Positions 23,808 to 35,300 of a stretch of DNA of 64,000 nt are shown here, in pieces (within the stretch, counting starts at the first letter, position 1; the number at the start of each line of letters is the position of its first letter). The position numbers and the translations under genes are program-made. Below the pieces are notes generated by a model that was not told the DNA's origin, ran no database searches, and saw nothing but the letters and a program-made list of their open reading frames with translations. Where the stretch lies: positions 1 through 64,000 of the forward strand of contig UESW01001601.1 of the NCBI GenBank assembly GCA_900491605.1, given 5' to 3'. The stretch is from Calamus simplicifolius (Eukaryota > Streptophyta > Magnoliopsida > Arecales > Arecaceae).

Positions 23808-26800
23808 TCAGAGGCTACAGCTTCGCTGGGACCGGGACGCCGCTAGGCTCGGCGTCGGAAACATCGAGTATTCGTCTTCATCTTCTCCTTCGGACTCGCC
23901 ATCTTCAGAATCTTCAGCACTCAGGAAAGAAAGATCCATTCCGGGTGCTCGCTGAGGATCTGTTGTTTGCACTCCTCCTTCCCATGACGGAAGGCGTCAA
24001 CGCTGATAGCGTCTTGCCTCCCCCTGAGTATGGCATGCTGCGTCTTGGCCTCCGCCGCCTATTTCTCAGCCTCAATCACCTGGGCCTTCAGGACAACGTT
24101 TTGCTCCTCGAGCTTGCTAGCCCGCGTCTCGAGCTCCGAGCTCCTATTACGAGTGGACGCAAGCTCACCTTGAAGAGCCCGAATCTCCGACTCCATCTTC
24201 GCCATCCGAAAAATCCAAAATCAAATCGGCACTGCGAGAACCCAGTAGTAAAAACAATAAGGGGAAAATGAGAGCGTACCTCCCCTCTCGCTCGGCCAAC
24301 CTTTTGGCCATCTCTTCTGCCTCGCTCCTGGCTCTCGTCCTGTCAGCCCTTACAGCTCGACCCTCTCCTGCAGAGCGCTGATCTTCAGCTGTCTGGCCTC
24401 AATATCCCTCCGGGCTTGGGATAGCTCGTCGCTCACCCGAGCTATCGTCCCCTGGTCCCACCTAGCACCCTCCTTCAAATGGGCGATTTCGCCATCACGT
24501 CGTTTCAATTTCTCCTCCACTTCGCCGAGCATCCTCGCCAAACGCCATCTTTCATCATCGGCCTCTCTTCCCAGCCGACTCATACTTTCGTCGTGTTCCC
24601 GCCGCATCGCCGCCACCTCCGCGGAGTGTTTTGACTCAATCCTAGCCAACTCCAGGCACGCGTTGTCGTTTTTCGCCAGGAGTTCCTGCAACTCCTCTAC
24701 CCCATGCTTCTGCTTGGACACCTCGGCCAGAGCAACCTGATGTGCCGCCCTTGCCCCCTTCAAGTTCCTATATAGTGTCCATGAGCTCTTCAAACTGCTC
24801 AGACACCTTCAGCCGCGACTGGAGCTTGACATTCTCCCTCTGGGCCTGGACACTGGCCCCTGTCGCCAAGCTTAGGCGCCAACATATCGCCCTGGAAAGT
24901 AAAACACTCTGCAACACAAAAAGTGAATACGTAAAGGTCAAGTCAACCGGAGTAAACCCGCCGCTCGGGACTGACAACTCACCCGCGATGCGTAAGCCCA
25001 GTCATCCTCATCAAGGTTGTGTTATCGATATCAGGAAGAAGATGGATACTCTCTGCCATGCCTTGCTGCCCAAACGCAGCATCGACCAGCCCCAGGTCGG
25101 CGAATTTGTCTGCCGAGGGATCCGCGCCCGGATACAAGGCCGACCTAATCATGGCAGAGAACGCCTCCTCGATACTAGCATCCGAGCTACCAAATGGGCT
25201 AACCCGCTTGAAGGACCAGCCTGGGCGGCCTCCACTTGAGAGGCCTTTAGCCTCCCGGCCTCCTCTACCAAGGCCCTAGCTTGGGTTTCTTCAGACAATT
25301 CAGCCAGCCCAAGCGCCAGCCTCCCCAAAACCTTTCTCGAAGAAGCTCCCAATGCGGAGCTCCCGCCTTACCGCGTCTCCTCCTTCGACGCCCCTTCTCG
25401 GCAACCACCATTTGTGTCTCCGCCGCCGGACCCTCCGAGGTCCCGGCCTGTTCCACCACTTGCGCCTCCTCCGCAAGCTCCCCTGAAACCCCGTCTGACC
25501 CGCCTCCCTACTTCCGGACACCCCTGCAGAGATACCGAGAGAAGTCTCCCCCTGAACCTCCTCGGCTGCGGCTGCCACCTCGTCCTCTTCTGCCAGGGCC
25601 GATGGCGATCCCTTTGGGACAGTAGGCTCCTCTGCGATGACCACCTCCGCCAAATCCATCGCTGTTTCCTCTTTCAGGGGGACGTAGCCGGAAGAGCCAC
25701 CGGAGCCTCGTCCGAGCTGTCTGAGATCTCTAGCACGAGAGGGTCGGAGGCTATAATCGCTTTCCCCGAGCTCTCCTTTGCCCCCGGCGCTTCTGACATG
25801 ACTGCCTCGGCATCCGGTGGACTCTTCGCGGAGCATGAGCCCTTTTTGCGGGCCGGCCACTATCCGCACCGCTACTTTTCTCGGAACGTTTTCCTCTCTT
25901 CCTCTTGGAGAGGTTTGACAACGCCAACCTCGCGGCTGCCACATCAGAGCACACATGCTCAGAACCAAGCACACTAATCGAGAAAGATACACACCACGAA
26001 AGGGACTCACCTTGCGGGTCCAGGGGGCTAAGCCCGGCTGCGAAGAGGGCCCCCTCCGATAGCAGGTCATTGGCCGAAAATACCTGTCCGTTGCGAAGGA
26101 CGTCCAGGTCCTTCTCCTCCTGCGGCGACAGAGCCGGATGCGTCTCCGCATCCTTGCAACATTCCCCCACCTCCGAGGAAAGTCAGAACCGACGTTTCCC
26201 TCGCGATGACAAACCGACTCTTCCACCCCTTGATGGAAGAGGGCTTATCCGTGATAACGTTGAAGGATCTCCGGGGCCCGATGTAGGGCCACTCTGATTT
26301 CCGCCCGGAGTCAGGTGGTAGCAGGCGCGAAAAAGGGGGAGAGTGGCGATGATCTGAATCTGGTGGCACATTGAGATGAACCCGACGATATTCTGCCAGC
26401 TGTTCGGAGCCACCATTGATGGGCAGATATTGTAGTGGATCATGATCTCCTTCACAAGGGGATGAAGAGGAAAACGAAGACCCGCCTTCAAACTATCCTC
26501 GTAGATGAAGACCCCAGACTCTAGATCCCGGGTAACTCTATCATTGGGCTCCGACGCCCTAGGACGACATCCAAGGGCAAGCCATACCGTTGATGAATCC
26601 TCCCCAGGTCCTCGGCAACGATCTCGGAGGCCACATCGTCGGGGCTCATCGCCATTGAAGGTGGTACCAGACGAAAACAATAGGCGTCAAAGAAGATGAA
26701 GGCCAGAACCCTTTTGGAAGCAGAACGAGAAGACGCCGCGAGCGTGCGCATGTATATATACAGGCGGCTGTCACTTCGCTTCTCAGCCAAGGAACCGCCT

Positions 26801-26940
26801 TGAGGAGGCGGGGCGTCTCCTCCGAGGCGTCCGGAATCGCCTCGACAAACGCCCGATCGATCGGGATTCGTAGCGTGGTGCAATCCCAACCGTCGCTCAT
26901 AGAGGAGCCTTAGCCCCGAAGGCGAGATGGCCCGTCGCAT
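23808..26940 (-). pseudogene. Antisense gene with Transposase_28-like domain and coiled coil
   Basis: It is encoded opposite to gag-pol, as known for Tat elements. The role of such antisense ORF proteins is not established. Near the N-terminus (about 26450-26690) is LRFPLHPLVKEIMIHYNI followed by WQNIVGFISMC, a pattern I recognise as the Transposase_28 ('putative gypsy type transposon') family. Then come basic stretches, a long coiled coil (24350-24793, with MLGEVEEKLKRRDGEIAHLK), another heptad region near 24205, and an acidic tail (SAEDSEDGESEGEDEDEY) ending at 23808. Introns are likely, for example a donor after DPQG near 26013. Frame changes near 26640, 26320 and 23935 break it. The start is either 26900 or 26940. 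Confidence 0.6.
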
Positions 26941-27041
26941 TAATTAGGGCATCATTGCGCGAGCTATCTAAACCAAGACGTCCCATCCGGAACGCGCCAT
27001 TCGAACTTGTACTCCCTATGCTCGAACCTACGCTTCGAACT

Positions 27042-27058
27042 AGGGAGTGGAGGGCATG
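27042..27058 (+). other. Polypurine tract before LTR3
   Basis: The purine-rich agggagtggagggcatg ends directly at the TGTTG start of LTR3, where plus-strand priming is expected. The same tract is repeated inside both bridges. Confidence 0.7.
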
Positions 27059-28198
27059 TGTTGAGGGGTAAAATCGTCATTACGTTAATATCCGTGCGAG
27101 GCGGTTAGGGCTAACCTCCTCCCTTTGTTCCTTCCGGGCTTCCGTATCTCGGCCTCTCCGGGCTTCCATAGCTCGGCTTCTCCGGGCTTCCGTAGCTCGG
27201 CCCCTCCGGGCTTCCGTAGCTCGGCCCTTCGGGCTTCCATAGCTCGGCCCTCCCGGGCTTCCATAGCTCGGCCCCTCCGGGCTTCCGTAGCTCGGCCTCT
27301 CCGGGCTTCCGTAGCTCGGCCCTTCCGGGCTTCCATAGCTCGGCCCTTCCGGGCTTCCGTAGCTCGCCCCCTCCGGGCTTCCGTAGCTCGGCCTCTCCGG
27401 GCTTCCGTAGCTCGGCCCTTTCGGGCTTCCATAGCTCGGCCCTTCCGGGCTTCCGCAGCTCGGCCTTCCGGGCTTCCGTAGCTCGGCCCTTCCGAGCTTC
27501 CGTAGCTCGGCCCTTCCGGGCTTCCCTAGCTCGGCCCTTCTGGACTTCCATAGCTCGGCTTCATCTGCAATCCACAACCTAACACTTACCTCCACGGAAC
27601 CTGACGCGGGAGAGCCCAAGCCTACCAAAACGGCATCCTAGACAAGGAATCATATCGGGGCGTGCCTAAAGCCTATCGTAACCGCCCCAGGCCTACTCAA
27701 CAGATCTTGAGGCATCAAGGAGCTCTCCCAGCCGTCAATCTCTGAACAAACAAGGTACGGATTCTAACGGCCCCACAATGGCCCGATTCTGTCCGTCTCC
27801 GTATCGTAACAACCTCCGAACCTTCCAGAAGGCGCTCAAGATCCAAATGACAGTCTATAAATACCAGTCTCACAGATTCCCCCAGGTACGCGACTCTGAC
27901 GCACGAAAACTCTGGACACATCTCTCTCTCTCTCTCTCTCTCCGCAGCTCGTCGGCGCTCTGCCCCTCCTAGAGCTTTCGATTGGCCCACCCCCGGAGAG
28001 GTCTCCCGGAGAGATCCATCTCCCCACTGTCTGGTTGATCACCGTTTCCTTCCCCATTGACTTGATCGTCGGAGGGTCTTCCGCGAAGGGCCACCCCCGG
28101 CGTCCCCCCGTGTGTAGACTTCCTTTTGTAGGTCCGCCGCACCCCTCTCCCTGGAGATCGACCGCGCCCGAGTCGGAGGACGGATCCCGGCGGCAACA
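27059..28198 (+). repeat. LTR3 (inner 3' LTR, 1,140 bp)
   Basis: It has TGTTG...CAACA ends, about 18 tandem 24-bp units (27131-27560), and TATAAATA at 27856-27863. It carries private changes, for example a base missing in the gggcgtggcc block. Confidence 0.92.
27131..27560. repeat. 24-bp hairpin tandem array in LTR3
   Basis: About 18 units of the LTR type, with spacer and loop variants (ccgtag, ccatag, ccgcag, ccctag). Confidence 0.85.
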
Positions 28199-28230
28199 GA
28201 TACGCTTCGAACTAGGGAGTGGAGGGCATG
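28199..28230 (+). repeat. 32-bp bridge between LTR3 and LTR4
   Basis: Identical over all 32 bases to the bridge at 11849-11880, including the GAT/ACGC junction and the polypurine tract. Confidence 0.9.
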
Positions 28231-29450
28231 TGTTGAGGGGTAAAATCGTCATTACATTAATATCCGTGCGAGGCGGTTAGGGCTAACCTCCTCCCTTTGT
28301 CCCTTCCGGGCTTCCGTAGCTCGGTCTCTCCGGGCTTCCGTAGCTCGGCTTCTCCGGGCTTCCGTAGCTCGGCCTCTCCGGGCTTCCGTACTCGGCCCCT
28401 CCGGGCTTCCGTAGCTTGGCCCTTCCGGGCTTCCATAGCTCGGCCCTCCCGGGCTTCCATAGCTCGGCCCCCTCCGGGCTTCCGTAGCTCGGCCTCTCCG
28501 GGCTTCCGTAGCTCGGCCCTTCCGGGCTTCCATAGCTCGGCCCTTCCGGGCTTCCATAGCTCGGCCCCCTCCGGGCTTCCGTAGCTCGGCCCCCTCCGGG
28601 CTTCCGTAGCTCGGCCTCTCCGGGCTTCCGTAGCTCGGCCCCTCCGGGCTTCCGTAGCTCGGCCCTTCCGGGCTTCCATAGCTCGGCCCTTCCGGGCTTC
28701 CATAGTTCGGCCCTTCCGGGCTTCCGCAGCTCGGCCCTTCCGGGCTTCCGTAGCTCGGCCCTTCCGGGCTTCCCTAGCTCGGCCCTTCCGGACTTCCATA
28801 GCTCGGCTTCATCTGCAATCCGCAACCTAACACTTACCTCCGTGGAACCTGACGCGGGAGAGCCCAAGCCTACCAAAACGGCATCCTAGACAAGGAATCA
28901 TATCGGGGCGTGGCCTAAAGCCTATCGTAACCGCCCCAGGCCTACTCAACCAGATCTCGAGGCATCAAGGAGCTCTCCCAGCCGTCAATCTCTGAACAAA
29001 CAAGGTACGAATTCTAACGGCCCCACAACGGCCCGATTCTGTCCGTCTCCGTATCGTAACAACCTCCGAACCTTCCAGAAGGCGCTCAAGATCCAAATGA
29101 CAGTCTATAAATACCAGTCTCACAGATTCCCCCAGGTATGCAACTCTTGACGCACAAAAACTCTGGACACATCTCTCTCTCTCTCTCTCTCTCCCGGCAG
29201 CTCATCGCGCTCTGCCCCTCCTAGAGCTTCCGATTGGCCCGCCCCCGGAGAGGTCTCCCGGAGAGATCCACCTCCCCACTGTTTGGTTGATCGCCGTTTC
29301 CTTCCCCACTGACTTGAGCGTCGGAGGGTCTTCCGCGGAGGGCCACCCCCGGCGTCCCCCCGTGTGTGGACTTCCTTTTGCAGGTCCGCCGCACCCCTCT
29401 CCCTGGAGATCGACCGCGCCCGAGTCGGAGGACGGATCCCGGCTGCAACA
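28231..29450 (+). repeat. LTR4 (outer 3' LTR, 1,220 bp)
   Basis: It has TGTTG...CAACA ends, about 21 tandem 24-bp units (28305-28806), and TATAAATA at 29106-29113. It is followed directly by the ATATT target duplication. Confidence 0.92.
28305..28806. repeat. 24-bp hairpin tandem array in LTR4
   Basis: About 21 units, the longest of the four LTR arrays. It ends, like the others, in the variant ccggacttccatagctcgg. Confidence 0.85.
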
Positions 29451-29455
29451 ATATT
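29451..29455. repeat. 5-bp target site duplication, right copy (ATATT)
   Basis: ATATT directly follows the terminal CAACA of LTR4 and matches 10748-10752. Five bases is the usual duplication length for Gypsy elements. Confidence 0.9.
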
Positions 29456-30416
29456 AATGCACGTCACGTCAAAAATTAAGACATCCATTAAAAAAAGCAA
29501 AAAAAAACCTTACGACACCTTAATTTTAAACTTACGACATCCTAGTTATAAACTAAGACAACCGTTAAGAAAACAAAAAATACTTACGACACCCTATTTT
29601 TAATCTTACGACACCCTAGTTTTAATCTTATGACATCCATTCGTCTGTATACAAATTCCAAAAAAAAGCAGGTATTAATGCACATCACGTCAAAGACACC
29701 CATTAAGAAAGCAAAAAGACTTTACGACACCCTAGTTTTAAATTTACGACACCGTAGTTATAAAACTAAGACACCCGTTAAGAAAGCAAAAAAAATACTT
29801 ACGACACCCTAGTTTTAATTTCACGATACCCTAGTTTTAATCTTACGACACCCACTTATCTGTACACAAATTCCAAAAAAAGCTGTATTAATGTACGTCA
29901 CGTTAAAATTAAGACACCCATTAAGAAAGCAAAAAAAACTTTACGACACCCTAATTTTAAACTTACGACACCGTGGTTATAAAATTAAGACACCCGTTAA
30001 GAAAGCAAAAAAATACTTACGACACCTTAGTTTTAATCTTACGACATCCTAGTTTTAAACTTAAGACATCCGTTCAGAAAAGATATTTGTACACAAATTT
30101 CAAAAAAAGCTGAACGGGTATTAATGCACGTCAAACAGTTTTTTTTTTTAAATTTGTGTACAGATATCTTTTCTGAACGGATGTCTTAAGTTTAAAACTA
30201 GGGTGTCGTGAGTATTTTTTGCTTTCTTAATGGGTGTCTTAATTTTATAACTACGGTGTCGTAAGCTTTAAACTAGGGTATCGTAAATTTTTTTTTGGGA
30301 TGTCGTAAAGTTGTTTTAACATTTTTAAATAGGTATCATACGTATATGAATCAAAAAAAAAATGATGCAGTTTATGTAAAACTTGCTGTACCGAAGGCAA
30401 TGCAGAAAGTCTTTTC

Positions 30417-31907
30417 AAAAAAACCGGTGGTTCAAAGAAAAAAAACTTTATGCGCCTCCCATGCATAAAGTCATTCATCGAGCGCTGTTATTGATTATGC
30501 GCGTATATGTTCATTGAGCATTATACGCTTCGTACGAGCTACAATTAATGCATACAATTGATACGTGAAGACGATTTCGTGCATAGTCGGCGACAAAGAC
30601 TTTTTGTTGGTTCGAAATATGCGACCTCCGTCCCCTACCACCAAAACAACCATTGCACGCTACCACCCCCTCAAAAGAAAAGAAAAGCTGATCCCATCCA
30701 GTCCGAGACGTGTTGGAGAGTGACGCCTGGCTATTGGGAAATGGATAAAAATATATGATACGATCATACGATTAGGAGCGTAACCCGGGCACATAAAATT
30801 TAAATTTTTTTAATCTTAATCTTAATCCTATTTATAAAATATCAATCTTACCTCTAATTCTATTCGTAAAACTTTAATTTTAACCCTATTTTTTAAAATT
30901 AAGTACGAATTGAGTTTCATATTAAAATTTGAATTGATGAAAAATAAAATAAAATATTTTTTTAAAGTAAATAAATATCAAATTATGAATTTCATAAATA
31001 GAAAAATAAAATTTCTTCTGGAACGCATAAGTTGAACTCGGGGCTTTAACATTGTATTAAAAAAAAAAAAGTTTTATCCGAAACAAAGAAAAGATGAAGG
31101 TATCTTAAAGAAAATGCAAAAAATGAAATGAAATATGTGAAAATATGTGAATAGTCTACCTTTATGTTTGTTTTTTTTCGCCTGCGATCAATGGCCTTAC
31201 CTTCCTCGTCATCAAGTTAGCCATATGATATGATTCAATTGATGCCCTCTACGCTTCTAAAAATCTGGTGCTAATAAGTTATCCTTGTTCGAATAATCCT
31301 CGGATTCAGGTTATCTTAAATTTGGATTAATCCGAATCAATTACAAATCAAGCCGAGTTAAATCCAAATCTTTCGGATTCAAATTGAACGAATATGCGTT
31401 TAAACTGCTGTAAATTGGGTTCCAAGTTACACCCTACATACGATTGCCATTTACGCCACATCATTTTTTTAAAATTATTATTATTATTATTATTTTCAAT
31501 CCTCTGAAGGATAGCTGCAGGTTCAGTGGTACAGTCTCTCCCACTTCCTTGTCTCTCAAGACACGACGTCACGGCCCTCTTAATGCAATCTCTCGGGTCG
31601 CCACCGTCTCCGCCCAGCCACCTACCTCCTCCTCCCAAGCCCAAGCCGTCGCCGTCGTTTCCACCCTGGCCACCAATCCGAGGGATCTCGCGCCGGCTTG
31701 ACAGTAAGTAATTCCGGGTAAGGACAAGAAGGATTGCCGACCGCAAGAGCTCCTCCTATTTATTGTCTCCGTGAAGAAAAGCAATGGGAATGAAGGGGTG
31801 TCACGGCGGTGCTTGAACCAGTCATGCTTTTTTTTTTTTTTCGTGTTCATTTGCAGGGTTCCAACAGCTTTGATACATTCATGAATTAAAGTTCTTTGTA
31901 GAGTCTA
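30417..31907. other. Intergenic DNA between the two palindromic elements
   Basis: Mostly AT-rich with no recognised gene. A GC-rich island at about 31500-31720 has open frames on both strands. The minus-strand frame is glycine-rich (GLGGGGRWLGGDGGDPRD), but I recognise no family. It could be an exon fragment or chance. Confidence 0.4.
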
Positions 31908-31917
31908 AACTACGAAA
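31908..31917. repeat. 10-bp target site duplication, left copy
   Basis: AACTACGAAA precedes the left inverted arm and matches 38122-38131 exactly. Confidence 0.8.
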
Positions 31918-32139
31918 GAAAAATCTTTATACACCGTCTTCGATACAGCAAGTCCTACATGGACTGCACCGCTTTTTTTTATTGGTCCATATGGATCCCA
32001 TGTGGCCTGACATGATGGAACAAATAGCAAGGGGATAATGTTACCTTTTGATCGTACATCCATTAAAAGTCGTTCAGCCTTTCACCATTGGTGTGCAGAC
32101 GAAAATGCCCTTTCCCTCCAACCTACTTCAACCCGCCAT

Positions 32140-32350
32140 ATTATCGGAAGAGAGGAATGGATCATCGGAGTGAGGATACCAAAGACGTCGAGGGCATCGA
32201 CGCGTCTTCGGCGTGGGAATCCTCCGGGCGAGCAACTCTCCTTCTTCGCGTGGATCACCGGGTTCGCGTTGATCAGCCCTAGCGTCATCTCTTCCCTGCC
32301 AACTTCCCTTCCCCCTCCCTCTCTCGCTCGCTTCTTCCACCATAGTCAAA
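32140..32350 (-). pseudogene. Captured MIP18/AE7-like exon 1, left arm
   Basis: On the minus strand an ATG at 32288 opens MTLGLINANPVIHAKKE. I recall this as the N-terminus of plant MIP18-family (AE7-like) proteins, which help deliver iron-sulphur clusters in the cytosol. After the Lys-Lys-Glu the frame shifts by one base, but the other frame continues with a plausible exon (SHAED, then DVF) up to a possible donor (ttg/gtatcc) near 32190. The preceding GC-rich bases look like a 5' UTR. It is a fragment, not a gene. Recall of the family is from memory and needs a search. Confidence 0.55.
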
Positions 32351-32369
32351 GCTCGCCCTAGTTAACTTC

Positions 32370-35300
32370 AAAACCCACGACCCTATCCTTAGTTCAAAAC
32401 CCACGACACCCTATTTCAAACCCATGACACCCTAGTTGGAAACCCACGACACCCTAGTTGGAAACCCACGATACCCTAGTTCAAAACCTTAAGACAAAGC
32501 ATCAGTTCAGTTCAAAACCCACGACACCCTAGTTCATAACCCACGACACCCTAGTTCAAAACCTTAAGATAAAGCATCAGTTCAAAACCCACGACACCCT
32601 AGTTCAAAACCCACGACACCCTAGTTTAAAACCTTAAGAAAAGCATCAGTTCAAAACCACGACACCCTAGTTGGAAACCCACGACACCCTAGTTCAAAAC
32701 CTTAAGACAAAGCATCAGTTCAAAACCCACGACACCCTAGTTCAAAACCTTAAGACAAAGCATCAGTTCAAAACCACGACACCCTAGTTCAAAACCCATG
32801 ACACCCTAGTTCAAAACCTTAAGACAAAGCATCAGTTCAAAACGCACGACACCCTAGTTCAAAACCCACGACACCCTAGTTCAAAACCCACGACACCCTA
32901 TTTCAAAACCCACGACACCCTATTTCAAAACCCACGACACCCTAGTTTAAAACCTTAAGACAAAGCATCAGTTCAAAACCCACGACACCCTATTTCAAAA
33001 CCCATGATACCCTAGTTCAAAACCCACGACACCCTATTTCAAACCCACGACATCCTAGTTCAAAACCTTAAGACAAAGCATCAGTTCAAAACCTACGACA
33101 CCCTAGTTAGAAACCCACGACACCCTAGTTTAAAACCCACGACACCCTAGTTCAAACCCACGACACCCTAGTTCAAATCCTTAAGACAAAGCATCAGTTC
33201 AAAACCCATGACACCCTAGTTGGAAACCCACGACACCCTAGTTCAAAACCCACGACACCCTAGTTCAAAACCTTAAGACAAAGCATCAGTTCAAAACCCA
33301 CAACACCCTAGTTGGAAACCACGACACCCTATTTCAAAACCCACGACACCCTAGTTCAAAACCTTAAGACAAAGCATCAGTTCAAAACCCATGACACCCT
33401 AGTTAAACCCACGACACCCTAGTTCAAAACACATGACACCCTAGTTCATAACCCATGACACCTAGTTCAAAACCTTAAGACAAAGCATTAGTTCAAAACC
33501 CACGACACCCTAGTTAGAAACCCACGACACCCTAGTTCAAAACACACGACACCCTAGTTCATAACCCACGACACCCTAGTTCAAAACCTTAAGACAAAGC
33601 ATCAGTTCAAAACCCACGACACCCTAGTTCAAAACCTTAAGCATCAGTTCAAACCCACGACACCCTAGTTCAAAACCTTAAGACAAAGCATCAGTTCAAA
33701 ACCCACGACACCCTAGTTGGAAACTCACGACACCCTAATTCAAAACCTTAAGATAAAGCATCAGTTCAAAACCCACAACACCCTAGTTCAAAACTCACGA
33801 CACCCTAGTTCAAAACCCACGACACCCTATTTCAAAACCCACGACACCCTAGTTCAAAACCTTAAGACAAAGCATCAGTTAAAACCCACGACACCCTAGT
33901 TAGAAACCCATGACACCCTAGTTTAAAACACACGACACCCTAGTTCATAACCCAACACCCTAGTTCAAAACCTTAAGACAAAGCATTAGTTCAAAACCCA
34001 CGACACCCTAGTTAGAAACCCACGACACCCTACAAAACCACGACACCCTAGTTCATAACCCACAACACCCTAGTTCAAAACCTTAAGACAAAGCATCAGT
34101 TCAAAACCCACGACACCCTAGTTCAAAACCCATGACACCCTAGTTCATAACCCACGACACCCTAGTTCAAAACCTTAAGACAAAGCATCAGTTCAAAACC
34201 CACGACACCCTAGTTCAAAACCACGACACCCTAGTTCAAAACCTTAAGACAAAGCATCAGTTCAAAACCTACGACACCCTAGTTGGAAACCCACGATACC
34301 CTAGTTTAAAACCCACGACACCCTAGTTCAAAACCTTAAGACATAGCATCAGTTCAAAACCTATGACTCCCTAGTTGGAAACCCACGACACCTATTTCAA
34401 AACCCACGACACCCTAGTTCAAAACCTTAAGACAAAGCATCAGTTCAAAACCTTAAGACAAGCATCAGTTCAAAACCACGACACCCTATTTCAAAACCCA
34501 CCACGATACCCTAGTTCAAAACCCATGACACCCTAGTTCAAAACCCACGACACCCTATTCAAAACCCACGACACCCTAGTTCAAAACCTTAAGACAAAGC
34601 ATCAGTTCAAAACCCACGACACCCTATTTCAAAACCCATGATACCCTAGTTCAAAACCCACGACACCCTATTTCAAACCCACGACATCCTAGTTCAAAAC
34701 CTTAAGACAAAGCATCAGTTCAAAACCTACGACACCCTAGTTAGAAACCACGACACCATAGTTTAAAACCCACGACACCCTAGTTCAAAACCCACGACAC
34801 CCTAGTTCAAATCCTTAAGACAAAGCATCAGTTCAAAACCCATGACACCCTAGTTGGAAACCCACGACACCCTAGTTCAAAACCCACGACACCCTAGTTC
34901 AAAACCTTAAGACAAAGCATTAGTTCAAAACCCACAACACCCTAGTTGGAAACCCACGACACCCTATTTCAAAACCCACAACACCCTAGTTTAAAACCTT
35001 AAGACAAAGCATCAGTTCAAAACCCACGACACCCTAGTTAGAAACCCACGATACCCTAGTTCAAAACACACGACACCCTAGTTCATAACCCACGACACTC
35101 TAGCTCAAAACCTTAAGACAAAGCATTAGTTCAAAACCCACGACACCCTAGTTAGAAACCCACGACACCCTAGTTCATAACCCACGGACACCCTAGTTCA
35201 AAACCTTAAGACAAAGCATCAGTTCAAAACCCACGACACCCTAGTTCAAAACCTTAAGAAAAAGCATCAGTTCAAAACCCACGACACCCTAGTTCAAAAC

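Larger units (their letters stand above)
10753..29450 (+). mobile_element. Tat-lineage Ty3/Gypsy retrotransposon with paired LTRs at both ends
   Basis: The 18.7-kb element is flanked by ATATT at 10748-10752 and 29451-29455, so it entered as one unit. The order is LTR1, 32-bp bridge, LTR2, primer-binding region, gag-pol, long 3' region with antisense ORFs and arrays, polypurine tract, LTR3, identical bridge, LTR4. Each LTR starts TGTTG and ends CAACA. Tat assignment rests on the RT sequence, a second RNase H after the ordinary one, a long 3' region, and an antisense ORF with a Transposase_28-like domain. Gag-pol has nonsense codons and frameshifts, so the copy is not coding-competent as read. 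Confidence 0.93.
10462..30416. mobile_element. Palindromic Mutator-like non-autonomous element, split by the Tat retrotransposon
   Basis: The two halves are 10462-10752 and 29451-30416, about 1.26 kb without the insertion. The outer ends are inverted copies of each other: gtaaaagactttatacatcg on the left and, read inverted, gaaaagactttctgcattg on the right. Both continue into a tacagcaa block and a gttaa(g/a)acaactttacga block. The left side has tandem units of about 220 bp, with starts near 29452, 29674, 29885 and 30118. Orientation flips near 30130. The units share ACGACACCCTAGTT and TTAAGACA with the larger fold-back element at 31918. The outer target duplication is unclear: only imperfect A-rich sequence is seen. 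Confidence 0.65.

Noticed and set aside
31348..31746. Glycine-rich minus-strand frame as a possible gene
   Set aside because: It includes a poly-Asn stretch from an ATT run and no known domain. Kept only as a note in the intergenic entry.
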